Shown here: positions 7,997 through 15,683 of the stretch, piece after piece
Layout: each line of letters begins with the position of its first letter
How positions within the stretch are numbered: the first letter of the stretch is position 1
Origin: Prosthecobacter fusiformis
Lineage (GTDB): Bacteria; Verrucomicrobiota; Verrucomicrobiia; Verrucomicrobiales; Verrucomicrobiaceae
DNA length: 64,000 bases
Direction of reading: 5' to 3'
Assembly: GCF_004364345.1 (NCBI RefSeq)
Contig: NZ_SOCA01000003.1
Coordinates: forward strand, 558,001-622,000
The notes under the pieces: model-generated
The model's input: only the letters and a program-made list of their open reading frames with translations
Told to the model about the DNA's origin: nothing
Databases searched by the model: none
Made by a program: the position numbers and the translations under genes

Positions 7997-9019
7997 ATGC
8001 CTGCCCAAAAGAAGCCAGCGCCCAAAGCTCCGGCCCCACCTGCGAAAAAAGCCCCAGCCAAGCCTGCCCCAAAACAGGCCAAAGCGGCCACCCCCGCATC
8101 TAAATCCCCGGCTAAGCCCGTGAAGAATGAGGCGGCGAAACCCGCGCCCAAGAAATCTCCCCCTGTGAAGAAAGCCCCAGCCAAACCTGCCACGAAACCC
8201 GCTGCCAAAAAGGCCGCGACGACGCCTGCCGCTCCAGCTAAAAAAGCCGCAGTAAAAGCCGCCCCGGCCAAAAAAGCCGCCGCTGCTAAAAAAGAGGCAC
8301 CAGTCAAGGCTGTAGCCCCTGCCCCTGCCCCTGAGCCAAAGCCAGCCCCAGCCAAAAAAGCCGCCCCGGCCCCCAAGGCTGAAAAAGCACCTGCGGCACC
8401 TGCCAAGACCAAGGCCGCACCCCCCGCTCCAAAGATCACCAACGTGCGCCGCACCGGTCGTGTGGAGGATGAAGGCATCACCATGGATTCCCCTCCAAAG
8501 AAGCCTGTCCTTCCTGCCGCTTTCCTGAAAAAGCAGCGCCAGCGCCTCGCGGAGCTTCGGGACGCATATCTGAATTCGGCTGAAGGCGTCACCAACGAAA
8601 ACCTTCGTGGCGGTGAAGGCGGCGATTCCTCCGCCTTCGGCATGCACCAGGCCGATGCCGGCAGCGATGCCTATGACCGCGATTTCGCCCTCAGCCTTCT
8701 CGCCAAAGAGCAGGACGCCATCTATGAAATCAATGAAGCCCTCAAGCGCATTGACTCAGGAATGTACGGCATTTGCGAAATGTCCGGCGATACCATTTCC
8801 GAAGAGCGCCTTGAGGCCCTCCCCTTCACCCGCTTCACCGTCGTCTGCCAGGAGCGCCTTGAGCGTGAACAGCGTAGCGGCCGTTGGAACCGTCCCGTGC
8901 GCTCCCTTTTCGGTCTCGATGAGACCGCCGATGACGCCGATGACGACCGTGATGAAGAAGAGACCACCACCTCTTCTAGCAGCAATAGCAATGAGTCGCT
9001 TGACTTCAGCAAAGAGTAG
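7997..9019 (+). CDS. DksA/TraR-like protein with histone H1-like Lys/Ala/Pro tail
   Basis: This 340-aa protein has two parts. Residues 1 to about 147 are almost only Lys, Ala and Pro (repeats such as P-A-K-K-A), like bacterial H1-type DNA-binding tails. Residues about 175-300 are a DksA/TraR-like coiled coil and finger: A-I-Y-E-I-N-E-A-L-K-R-I-D-S-G-M-Y-G-I-C. The four-cysteine finger is incomplete: only C260 (CEMS) and C284 (CQER) remain, so zinc binding is doubtful. An acidic Asp/Glu/Ser tail follows. DksA-type proteins bind RNA polymerase through the secondary channel. The ATG at 7997 is chosen because upstream codons are unlike the tail. The ribosomal gene rpmG follows 23 nt later. Confidence 0.75.
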   Translation: MPAQKKPAPKAPAPPAKKAPAKPAPKQAKAATPASKSPAKPVKNEAAKPAPKKSPPVKKAPAKPATKPAAKKAATTPAAPAKKAAVKAAPAKKAAAAKKEAPVKAVAPAPAPEPKPAPAKKAAPAPKAEKAPAAPAKTKAAPPAPKITNVRRTGRVEDEGITMDSPPKKPVLPAAFLKKQRQRLAELRDAYLNSAEGVTNENLRGGEGGDSSAFGMHQADAGSDAYDRDFALSLLAKEQDAIYEINEALKRIDSGMYGICEMSGDTISEERLEALPFTRFTVVCQERLEREQRSGRWNRPVRSLFGLDETADDADDDRDEEETTTSSSSNSNESLDFSKE

Positions 9020-9042
9020 TCTAGTCTCCTGCCCCCAATTTT

Positions 9043-9216
9043 ATGGCACGCGAAATCATCATCCTCGAATGCACGGAAGCTAAGGCGGAGGGCAAGCCCA
9101 CGTCCCGTTACGTCAGCACTCGCAACAAAAAAAGCCCGCGCACACCGGGCCGTCTTGAGAAAGTGAAATTCAACCACTTCCTCAAGCGCCGCACCCTGCA
9201 CCGGGAGATCCGCTAA
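9043..9216 (+). CDS. rpmG: 50S ribosomal protein L33
   Basis: This 57-aa basic protein reads [18 protein letters not shown] and continues with [23 protein letters not shown], which aligns along its length with L33. Only one cysteine remains of the two CxxC pairs of zinc-binding L33, so it is a zinc-free form. It lies between the DksA-like gene and rpsR, 18 nt upstream of the latter, and is probably co-transcribed with S18. Confidence 0.92.
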   Translation: MAREIIILECTEAKAEGKPTSRYVSTRNKKSPRTPGRLEKVKFNHFLKRRTLHREIR

Positions 9217-9234
9217 TCCGCTGCCTTCACTGTC

Positions 9235-9474
9235 ATGCAACCCAAGACTACCGAACGCCTCATCTCCCTCCGCAAGAACAACCGCCGGATGCCCCGCCGT
9301 CGGATGGACATCCCGGTTGAGAAGCTTATTTACACCAACCCTGAGTTGCTGTCCCGTTTCCTCACAGAGACTGGCAAGCTGATCCCTCGCCGCACCACCG
9401 GTCTGCCAGCATGGCTGCACCGCAAAGTGACTCGCGAAGTCAAGCGTGCCCGTGCGGTGAACCTTCTGCCTTGA
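9235..9474 (+). CDS. rpsR: 30S ribosomal protein S18
   Basis: The 79-aa protein has the S18 core: Y-T-N-P-E-L-L-S-R-F-L-T-E-T-G-K-L-I-P-R-R-T-T-G-L followed by a basic C-terminal helix. S18 binds in the 30S platform next to S6 and S11. rpmG is immediately upstream and a strong terminator hairpin follows at 9501-9533, so the two ribosomal genes end the transcript. The usual neighbour rpsF is not here. Confidence 0.95.
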   Translation: MQPKTTERLISLRKNNRRMPRRRMDIPVEKLIYTNPELLSRFLTETGKLIPRRTTGLPAWLHRKVTREVKRARAVNLLP

Positions 9475-9500
9475 TCCGCCCCCCAGCGGCTTAAAATCTT

Positions 9501-9545
9501 TTTCCCACTGTTGCTTGCTGCGGCAGTGGGAAATTTTGTTTCGTT
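9501..9545 (+). terminator. Rho-independent terminator after rpsR
   Basis: A 10-bp stem (9501-9510 with 9524-9533; TTTCCCACTG / CAGTGGGAAA) closes a 13-nt loop and is followed by a T-rich run TTTTGTTTCGTTT. It lies 27 nt after the rpsR stop. Confidence 0.85.
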
Positions 9546-9554
9546 TATTCTCGG

Positions 9555-10346
9555 ATGCCCAATCTCAAAGACACCCAAAACGAGCGCGATGATCGCAAGA
9601 TCGCCATTGATCGCGTCGGCGTAAAAAATCTGCGTTTCCCCCTGCGCATACGTGACCGCGACCAGGCTCAGCAGCACACGGTCGCCACCGTCACCATGGC
9701 CGTGGACCTCCCACACCATTACAAGGGCACCCACATGAGCCGTTTTGTGGAGATCCTCCACGCCCATGGCCGTGAGCTCACCGTCGCCAGCATCGCCGCC
9801 ATGCCCAAGGAGCTCCTCTCCCGGCTCAATGCTCGCAAGGCCCATGTCGAAATGCGCTTCCCATACTTCCGGGCCAAGCGCGCACCCGTCACCAAGGCCG
9901 AAGGCCTCCTGGATTACGGCGTCATTTTCGCCGTCGATGCCGAAGGTGATGAAATCGATTACGTCGTCACCGTCGAGGTCCCCGTCACCACCCTTTGCCC
10001 CTGCTCCAAGGCCATCAGCGAGCGCGGTGCCCACAACCAGCGCGGCACCGTCACCCTTTCCGTTCGCTTTCGCCAGCCCGTTTGGATTGAGGACCTCATC
10101 GAACTCGTCGAAGCCAGCGCCAGCAGCCAGCTTTACAGCATCCTCAAGCGCCCCGACGAAAAATTCGTCACCGAAGCCGCCTACGACAATCCCGTCTTTG
10201 TCGAGGACCTCGTCCGCAGCGTCGCCCAGAAAGCCTCCGCCCATAAAAAGATCAAATGGTTCCGGGTGGAAGCCGAAAACTTCGAGTCCATTCATAACCA
10301 CAACGCCTGGGCCGTCATCGAAAGCCACAACGAGGCCGAAAGTTAA
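9555..10346 (+). CDS. folE2: GTP cyclohydrolase FolE2 (type IB)
   Basis: This 263-aa enzyme converts GTP to 7,8-dihydroneopterin triphosphate, the entry to folate (and often queuosine) synthesis. The type IB signature is clear: T-L-C-P-C-S-K-A-I-S-E-R-G-A-H-N-Q-R-G, containing the metal-binding Cys and the conserved His, and an upstream E-M-R-F-P-Y region. FolE2 is metal-promiscuous and is often used when zinc is scarce. No folate gene is adjacent. The repeat field begins right after the stop. Confidence 0.93.
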   Translation: MPNLKDTQNERDDRKIAIDRVGVKNLRFPLRIRDRDQAQQHTVATVTMAVDLPHHYKGTHMSRFVEILHAHGRELTVASIAAMPKELLSRLNARKAHVEMRFPYFRAKRAPVTKAEGLLDYGVIFAVDAEGDEIDYVVTVEVPVTTLCPCSKAISERGAHNQRGTVTLSVRFRQPVWIEDLIELVEASASSQLYSILKRPDEKFVTEAAYDNPVFVEDLVRSVAQKASAHKKIKWFRVEAENFESIHNHNAWAVIESHNEAES

Positions 10347-10456
10347 ACCCTCCCCATCTCCGGATGGGTCCAGCTGACCTGCCATCCCCAGGTAAACTCC
10401 GCGCGAAACCGCGCCCATACCCACCTGCATCACCAGCAGGTGGTCGTTCAGGTGTC

Positions 10457-11095
10457 GTAGCCGCCTGCACCAGCAGGTGGACGTCCGCCCCCTCAAGTAC
10501 CGTGGGCACTCCTGCCCGCGCCGTCCGCCCCAAAAAGCCCGTCCGCCCACACCTGTAGCCGCCTGCACCAGCAGGTGGGCGTCCGCCTCCTCAAGTACCG
10601 TGGGCACTCTTGCCCGCGCCGTCCGCCCCAAAAAGCCCCCGTCCACCCCATCAAGTGACGCTGGCACTCCTGCCTCCCCGGTGCCGTAGCCGTCTGCACC
10701 AGCAGGTGGGCGTCCGCCCCCCTCAATTACCGTGGGCACTCCTGCCCGCGCCGTCCCCTCCAAAAAGCCCCCGTCCGCCCCATCAAGTGAAGCTGGCACT
10801 CCTGCCTCCCCGATGCCGTAGCCGCCTGCACCAGCAGGTGGGCGTCCGCCCCCCTCAAGTACCGTAGGCACTCCTGCCCGCGCCGTCCCCTCCAAAAAGC
10901 CACCGTCCGCCCCATCAAGTGCGCCTGGCATTCCTGCCTGCCCGGTGCCGTAGCCGCCTGCACCAGCAGGTGGGCGTCCGCCCCCTCAAGTACCGTGGGC
11001 ACTCCTGCCCGCGCCGTCCGCCCCAAAAAGCCCCCGTCCGCCCCATCAAGTGCGCCTGGCACTCCTGCCTTCCCCAATACCGCACCGTCCGCTAA
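10457..11095. repeat. GC-rich tandem repeat field, about 132-bp period
   Basis: Five copies of a unit start at 10457, 10555, 10686, 10818 and 10950 (spacings 98, 131, 132, 132). Each starts GTAGCCGCCTGCACCAGCAG and contains the palindrome CTGCACCAGCAG, a GTGGGCACTCCTGCCCGCGC box and a CCAAAAAGCC box. Copies differ by point changes, and the first is shortened. Frames are open on both strands, but the protein is low complexity and shifts with copy length, so this is noncoding. The whole stretch 10347-11191 between folE2 and the ATP-grasp gene holds nothing else except a double-box element at its right end. Confidence 0.85.
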
Positions 11096-11111
11096 CCCAC
11101 CCCCCCACCCC

Positions 11112-11180
11112 CAAAAAATCTTTCTACCCAAAATCTTTCTACCCTCTGCCCAATCCCCCACCAAAACTCCACCACTCCAC
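11112..11180 (-). repeat. Dispersed double-box repeat (minus copy)
   Basis: It carries AAATCTTTCTACCCAAAATC and a second TTTCTACCC box, then TCTGCCCAATCCCCC and a short CCACCACTCCACC run. It is the inverse of the GGGTAGAAAGATTTT elements at 26046, 28625 and 29752 and nearly identical to 12935-13018. Confidence 0.8.
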
Positions 11181-11191
11181 CTCTCCCCGCA

Positions 11192-12310
11192 TCACCTCAC
11201 CACATGCGGCACAAACGCACTGTCACCCGTGATGATCAGCCGCTCACTCTCACGCATGCCCAGCGCCACCGGTTCACCTCCCACCATCCACACCCCCAGT
11301 TGAGCCTGCCGCCCTGTATACCCACCATTCACCACCCGCGCTTGATACACCTGCTGCTGGTCCCCACATTCCCCGGTTAGCTCCTCCGCCACCTCCCCGT
11401 TCTCCACCACACAGACATTGTTTCCCTCTCTGCCGAAAAAAGGCTTCCTAACAAACGATGCTCCCAGGCGGTCCGCATCAGCATAGGCAGGCAGCAGCGC
11501 CGGATGATCGGAAAACAGTTCCCACAGCAGCGCCAGCATTCCCTTGCTGCTCAGCATCAGTCTCCACGCCGGTTCCACAAACACCGTCTGACTGTCCATC
11601 AGGCACCGCGCAAACGGCTCCCTCAGCATCCAGTCCCAGGGATAGAGTTTGTAGCAGCAGTCCACAGGCTCGCCGTCGCAGTCCACAAAACTCCCCCGCC
11701 CAGCATCCCACCCCAGGCTGTGCATCGCCATCACCGTTGCCCGCAGGCCCGCCTCCCGCACCAGCCCGGCTAGGTAGCGCAGCGTTCCTGCCGTCTCTGG
11801 GTGCCGGGGTCGCCAGGCACAGTGCACATGCTGCCTCCCGCACCGCCGCCATGCAGCCACCAGGCTCTTCTCCAGCTCATTGAACTGCCCATACCCCGGC
11901 ATCACCTCCTGCTGCCATTTTCGCTGTACAGGACCTGTCTCGATCACCGAAAGCGCCGTCTCCGCATTGAATTCGATCAGCTTCGCCTGCCCCTGTTCAT
12001 CCAGTAAAAAATCAAACCGGCCCATCAGGCTCCAATCCTGCCTTTCCCAGGATGCCTTCAGGATCGGCACATCCGCCTCATGCACCCCCAGCCTGCTCCA
12101 CAGCCCATGACGTACCACATGGGCCGCCGCTAGAAGGTGCAGTTCATACACCTCCCGTGCCGTTGTCCGGATACGGCCCAGCTCCGCCTCCGTAAATTCA
12201 TAAAACGCACCCTCATTCCAGCACCCTCCGCCCTCTCCGTGCCAGGTTAGCCCGCCTGCCTCCACACGCGCCTGCCAGTCGCCTCGTGGGTGGATCACAC
12301 GCCGGATCAT
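11192..12310 (-). CDS. Glutathionylspermidine synthase-like ATP-grasp ligase
   Basis: Read from the ATG at 12308-12310, this 372-aa protein matches the C-terminal synthetase half of glutathionylspermidine synthase (PF03738; YgiC/YjfC group). Motifs include G-R-F-D-F-L-L, L-I-E-F-N-A-E-T-A and F-V-R-K-P-F-F-G-R-E-G-N-N-V, the ATP-grasp metal and nucleotide residues. No amidase domain is present. Stand-alone members are peptide-amine ligases of uncertain substrate. The gene is coupled to the upstream small membrane-protein gene by an ATGA overlap (12307-12310), so the pair is one unit. Confidence 0.85.
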   Translation of the reverse strand: MIRRVIHPRGDWQARVEAGGLTWHGEGGGCWNEGAFYEFTEAELGRIRTTAREVYELHLLAAAHVVRHGLWSRLGVHEADVPILKASWERQDWSLMGRFDFLLDEQGQAKLIEFNAETALSVIETGPVQRKWQQEVMPGYGQFNELEKSLVAAWRRCGRQHVHCAWRPRHPETAGTLRYLAGLVREAGLRATVMAMHSLGWDAGRGSFVDCDGEPVDCCYKLYPWDWMLREPFARCLMDSQTVFVEPAWRLMLSSKGMLALLWELFSDHPALLPAYADADRLGASFVRKPFFGREGNNVCVVENGEVAEELTGECGDQQQVYQARVVNGGYTGRQAQLGVWMVGGEPVALGMRESERLIITGDSAFVPHVVR

Positions 12311-12717
12311 GACCCTTCCCGGCGTTCCACCGCCGTGCCAAAACCGCCCCTCTCCACCCGTCCCCAAAATTGGGCCATCCGGTCAGGGTCTGCCTTTCGC
12401 CAGGCCGCATTAGCCCGCTCCACTTCCCCCGCAGCGGGCAGGGATGGCAAGACCTGCCGTAGATCAGGTTCTGGATGCCACTCCCCCTCCCAAAAAAAGC
12501 CCAGGCCCTCTCGAAACTCATTCCACGGATGCACAAACCACACACCCGCCGCCGCGTGGAAATACCCCACACCCAGAAGATGATGATTATTCGGATATTC
12601 CGTTCCCTCCCTCACGCCCATCTGGTTGGCATACTTCCAACGCCGCCGGTACACCTCGGTCAGCCAGACCGAGACCGGAATGAGAATCATGATCACAACA
12701 ACAATCAAAGCTTCCAT
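12307..12717 (-). CDS. Membrane-anchored partner of the ATP-grasp ligase
   Basis: Starting at the ATG at 12715-12717, this 136-aa protein has one strong N-terminal membrane helix (residues 3-20) and then a Trp/His-rich soluble part (Y-P-N-N-H-H-L-L-G-V-G-Y-F-H). No known domain is recognised. The frame is open 18 codons upstream, but the hydrophobic start is more natural. It overlaps the ligase gene by 4 nt. A role in placing or assisting the ligase at the membrane is inference from context only. Confidence 0.6.
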   Translation of the reverse strand: MEALIVVVIMILIPVSVWLTEVYRRRWKYANQMGVREGTEYPNNHHLLGVGYFHAAAGVWFVHPWNEFREGLGFFWEGEWHPEPDLRQVLPSLPAAGEVERANAAWRKADPDRMAQFWGRVERGGFGTAVERREGS

Positions 12718-12772
12718 CACTCCATCACCCTCACCCCACATCCCCCTCCACGCAAAATCAATTTCCCCCAAG

Positions 12773-12825
12773 GTACCATAGACACTCCTGCCTTCCCCAA
12801 TACCTCACCGTCCGCCCCAACCCAC
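12773..12825. repeat. Fragment of the 132-bp repeat unit
   Basis: The stretch GTACCATAGACACTCCTGCC and the following T-T-C-C-C-C-A-A-T-A-C-C bases match the middle and end of the units at 10457-11095, notably the last one near 11060-11095. It shows that parts of that repeat occur outside the tandem field. It is the first piece of the 440-bp geneless stretch 12718-13157. Confidence 0.6.
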
Positions 12826-12846
12826 CCCCAAACACCCTCTCTCCCC

Positions 12847-12887
12847 CTCCTGTTAATCCTGAAATCTTGTTAATCCTGTAAAAAAAC
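12847..12887 (-). repeat. AACAGGATT dispersed repeat (minus copy)
   Basis: Read on the minus strand it gives a poly-T, ACAGGATTAACAAGATT, then CAGGATTAACAGGA. A closely related plus-strand copy lies at 45250-45300. Short tandem ACAGGATTA units of this kind occur in intergenic DNA of many Verrucomicrobia and Planctomycetes genomes. Confidence 0.6.
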
Positions 12888-12934
12888 CACCCAAAAAAGC
12901 AGGCACCCCCGTTCGCTCACTCCCCTGTCCCCCT

Positions 12935-13018
12935 AAAAGAAATCTTTCTACCCAAAATCTTTCTACCCTCTGCCCAATCCCCCCCAAAACTCCACCACTC
13001 CACCACTCCACCACTCCC
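12935..13018 (-). repeat. Dispersed double-box repeat (minus copy)
   Basis: It repeats the 11112-11180 element almost base for base: two TTTCTACCC boxes spaced by AAAATC, TCTGCCCAATCCCCC, then CCACCACT repeated three times. Together with the pieces at 12773 and 12847 it fills the stretch between the membrane-protein gene and the terminase-like gene. Confidence 0.8.
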
Positions 13019-13157
13019 ATCTTTTTTCCCCACTTAGCCCAAGTCACCCCCGTACCCCCTTGCATCCTCCTCTCCACCTCCCCGATGTTACCCCATTCTC
13101 ACCCCACCCCGTCCTCTTCTTCACATCCTCATACATCATTAAACACCATTCATCGTC

Positions 13158-14069
13158 ATGATCCCGCCCCTCACCCTCAAAGAGCCCCGCCACGAATCCT
13201 TCGCCTTCCACCTCGCCTCCGGTCTCGAGCCTAAAAACGCCTACCACTTCGCCGGCTTCAGTCCCAACAACGCCAAAGCCCGCGCCGAAGAACTCGCCCA
13301 GGACCCTGACATCCAGGACCGCGTCAACCACCTCAAATCCACTCTCCCCCACACCGCCCATCTACGGGATCGCTTCGCTCCCTCCCTCCTCCTCATGCCC
13401 GAGACCCAGGACCAGATGCTCGCCTGGCTTTGGCAGGTCATGAACGGCACCCGCAAAGTCCTCCCCCTCCAGCTCCGCGCCGCCACCCTCTTCTGTCGCC
13501 TCAAAGGCTGGCACCTCCTCAAGCCCATCCCCGCAGAGCAACAGCCCGCGCCCATTCCCCTCATGGAAGAGGAGCGCCACATCCTCGCCACCTTCAACCA
13601 GCACACCCTCACCCAGGACCTCTCCGCGCGCCCCAGCGATCCCAGCAGCCTCATCACCTACCACGCCCACATGGCCGATACCGCCCTGCTCGCCTGCGTC
13701 CACTTCCCCAAAGAGCGCCCCCTGCTGCACCCCTCGCCCTTGGCCAAGCCGAAAAACTCAGTGGCACCGCCAGCCCCGACTGCGCCTGAATCCACCCCGG
13801 AAACCCTCCCTCCAGAAGTCGCCACCTCCCCAGATGAGGAAGCCGCATCCCCCCATGGGGAAACTCCATCCCCATCCCAACCCGTTGAACCTCAAGCTAA
13901 AACACCCCCAAATCCCCAAATGGGGAAAAATGCGGGCTTTACCCCATCCCTCCTTCCCCCTGGCAATACTCACCCCAGCCTTCCAGCGGGCGGCCCACGC
14001 ATTCCTCTTTCGCAACCCTTTCCCACCCCCATTCAAACCCCTCGTGTCCTAATCCGCAAAACAAGTTAA
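13158..14069 (+). CDS. Terminase small-subunit-like protein with proline-rich tail
   Basis: The first 60 residues of this 303-aa protein (S-G-L-E-P-K-N-A-Y-H-F-A-G-F; A-R-A-E-E-L-A-Q-D-P-D-I-Q-D-R-V) match the helix-turn-helix of phage terminase small subunits, where A-Y-x-x-A-G-Y is followed by a short helix and L-x-x-x-P-x-V-x-x-R-I. The middle is helical, and residues about 195-303 are Pro/Ser/Glu-rich and probably disordered. No large terminase, portal or other phage gene is nearby, so it is either a domesticated remnant or a DNA-binding protein sharing the fold. The function is unknown. Confidence 0.5.
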   Translation: MIPPLTLKEPRHESFAFHLASGLEPKNAYHFAGFSPNNAKARAEELAQDPDIQDRVNHLKSTLPHTAHLRDRFAPSLLLMPETQDQMLAWLWQVMNGTRKVLPLQLRAATLFCRLKGWHLLKPIPAEQQPAPIPLMEEERHILATFNQHTLTQDLSARPSDPSSLITYHAHMADTALLACVHFPKERPLLHPSPLAKPKNSVAPPAPTAPESTPETLPPEVATSPDEEAASPHGETPSPSQPVEPQAKTPPNPQMGKNAGFTPSLLPPGNTHPSLPAGGPRIPLSQPFPTPIQTPRVLIRKTS

Positions 14070-14246
14070 ACCACCGCCTTGCCCCCAGCCAGTTTCCCCC
14101 ATGAAGACCCGCCTGCAGAGTCGGATTCTAACTACATTCGTTCCAGGGTTGTCAAAAGGGCCAAGATGCTCTAGCCTGCGCGCCCCTCCGGCCTGGGCGC
14201 TGTGCCAGCCGCCATGCCGGACGGAATTTTTAGCCCGTTTCAAGCC

Positions 14247-15605
14247 ATGAACATCAACGTCGAACACCAGCCTAACTGCCGCGCCATCGCACACATCCGC
14301 GTTCCTGCAGAAGAAGTCGCCAAGCAGCGTAACACCATCACCGCTTACTTTGCCAGCCAGGTCCGCCTGCCCGGCTTTCGCCCCGGCAAGGCCCCTGCCG
14401 CCGCAGTACAGAAGCGTTTCGGCGATGACATCCGTAGCGAGCTTGAAAAGCAGCTCATCAACGACGGCCTGCGCACCGCCATCAAAAATGAAGGCCTCGA
14501 AGTCCTCAACATTCTCTCCGTCACCGACAAGATCCTGCACGAGACCGACAAGAGCTTCAGCTTCAGCGCTGAGATGAGCCTGGCACCCAAGTTTGAGCTT
14601 CCTGAATACAAAGGCATCCCCGTGAAGCTCCCCCGCATCGAAGTCACCGATGCCGATGTGGACCACGACATCCTGCATCTGCGTGAGCGTTACGCCTCCT
14701 TTGATGACATCGATACCCCGGCTGCCAATGGCAATGCCGTCGTCCTCGGTTTCACTGGCAGCCTCGACGGCCAGCCCCTGGCTGAAGCCATGCCTGACGC
14801 TCCGGAACATCTCAAGAAGATCGAAGAAAACTGGTTCCTTCTCGACGCTGAAGAAGACTTCCTCCCTGGCTTCTACGCAGGCCTCGTCGGCATCACCAAG
14901 GATGAGCAGCGCACCCTTTCCATCACCCTTGCGGATGACTTCGCCTTCGAAGGCCTTCGTGGCAAGACCATCGAACTCGCCGTCACCTGCAAAGGCGTGA
15001 AGGACAAAGTCGTCCCCGCCTTGGATGAAGAGTTCATCAAGAAAATCGGCGGTGGTGAAATGACCGAAGAAACCCTCCGCTCCGAGATCAAGGAAGCCAT
15101 CCGCCGCCGCAAAGAGCAGTCCCGCGAAACCGCCAAGAGCAATCAGGTCATCGCTCACATCTTTGAGAAAGTGGAATTCGACCTGCCGCAGGAAATCGTC
15201 AATCGTGAGGCCCAGCGCCGCACCAATGACATCGCCAGCCGCGCCATGCAGCAGGGCATCTCCCAGGAAGACCTCCTGAAGCAGCAGGATGAAATCCTCA
15301 ACAGCGCCACCAACCAGGCTCGCATGAGCGTGAAATCCGAATTCATCCTCGGGCAGATCGCCAAAAAAGAAGGCCTGACCGTCACCGAGCAGCAGCTCAC
15401 TTACGCCCTGGCTAACATGGCCGCTCGCCAGAACAAGCCGGTCAAAAAGTTCATGGCCGAAGCCCAGAAGTCCGGCACGATCGATCACATGCGCGATAAC
15501 CTCCTCCTGGAAAGCGCCCTTCAGTTCCTGAAGGATAACGCCCAGGTGGAAGAAACCGAGCCTGAGGCTGAGCATTGCGACACGCATTCTCCTGCCGCCG
15601 CCTAG
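14247..15605 (+). CDS. tig: Trigger factor (ribosome-associated chaperone)
   Basis: This 452-aa protein is read from the ATG at 14247; an upstream in-frame ATG at 14202 would add 15 residues with no match. The ribosome-binding loop G-F-R-P-G-K-A-P is at residues 43-50. A PPIase-like domain spans about 150-235, and the long helical C-terminal arms follow (T-E-E-T-L-R-S-E-I-K; N-Q-V-I-A-H-I-F). Trigger factor binds L23 at the exit tunnel and shelters nascent chains. The tail ends H-C-D-T-H-S. The usual clpP/clpX neighbours are absent. A terminator follows 33 nt later. Confidence 0.93.
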   Translation: MNINVEHQPNCRAIAHIRVPAEEVAKQRNTITAYFASQVRLPGFRPGKAPAAAVQKRFGDDIRSELEKQLINDGLRTAIKNEGLEVLNILSVTDKILHETDKSFSFSAEMSLAPKFELPEYKGIPVKLPRIEVTDADVDHDILHLRERYASFDDIDTPAANGNAVVLGFTGSLDGQPLAEAMPDAPEHLKKIEENWFLLDAEEDFLPGFYAGLVGITKDEQRTLSITLADDFAFEGLRGKTIELAVTCKGVKDKVVPALDEEFIKKIGGGEMTEETLRSEIKEAIRRRKEQSRETAKSNQVIAHIFEKVEFDLPQEIVNREAQRRTNDIASRAMQQGISQEDLLKQQDEILNSATNQARMSVKSEFILGQIAKKEGLTVTEQQLTYALANMAARQNKPVKKFMAEAQKSGTIDHMRDNLLLESALQFLKDNAQVEETEPEAEHCDTHSPAAA

Positions 15606-15637
15606 TTTTATGCAGCCGAACAGTTGACCAAACTCGA

Positions 15638-15668
15638 ACAGCGTCGGTACTCCGGCGCTGTTTTTGTA
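15638..15668 (+). terminator. Terminator after tig
   Basis: A 10-bp stem (15638-15647 with 15652-15661, ACAGCGTCGG / CCGGCGCTGT, one G-T pair) and a 4-nt loop are followed by TTTTT at 15661-15665. It separates tig from fabG, whose ATG is at 15684. Confidence 0.8.
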
Positions 15669-15683
15669 TCTCCCGCCCATTCC

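Noticed and set aside
9330-10931. 533-aa minus-strand frame opposite rpsR and folE2
   Set aside because: It covers known genes on the other strand and the tandem repeats; it is a product of high GC and periodic third bases.
10457-11095. CRISPR array
   Set aside because: Units are about 132 bp and similar throughout, with no 25-40-bp repeat alternating with unique spacers and no cas genes.
14049-15680. 543-aa minus-strand frame opposite trigger factor
   Set aside because: It mirrors tig for almost its full length and has no recognisable domain.
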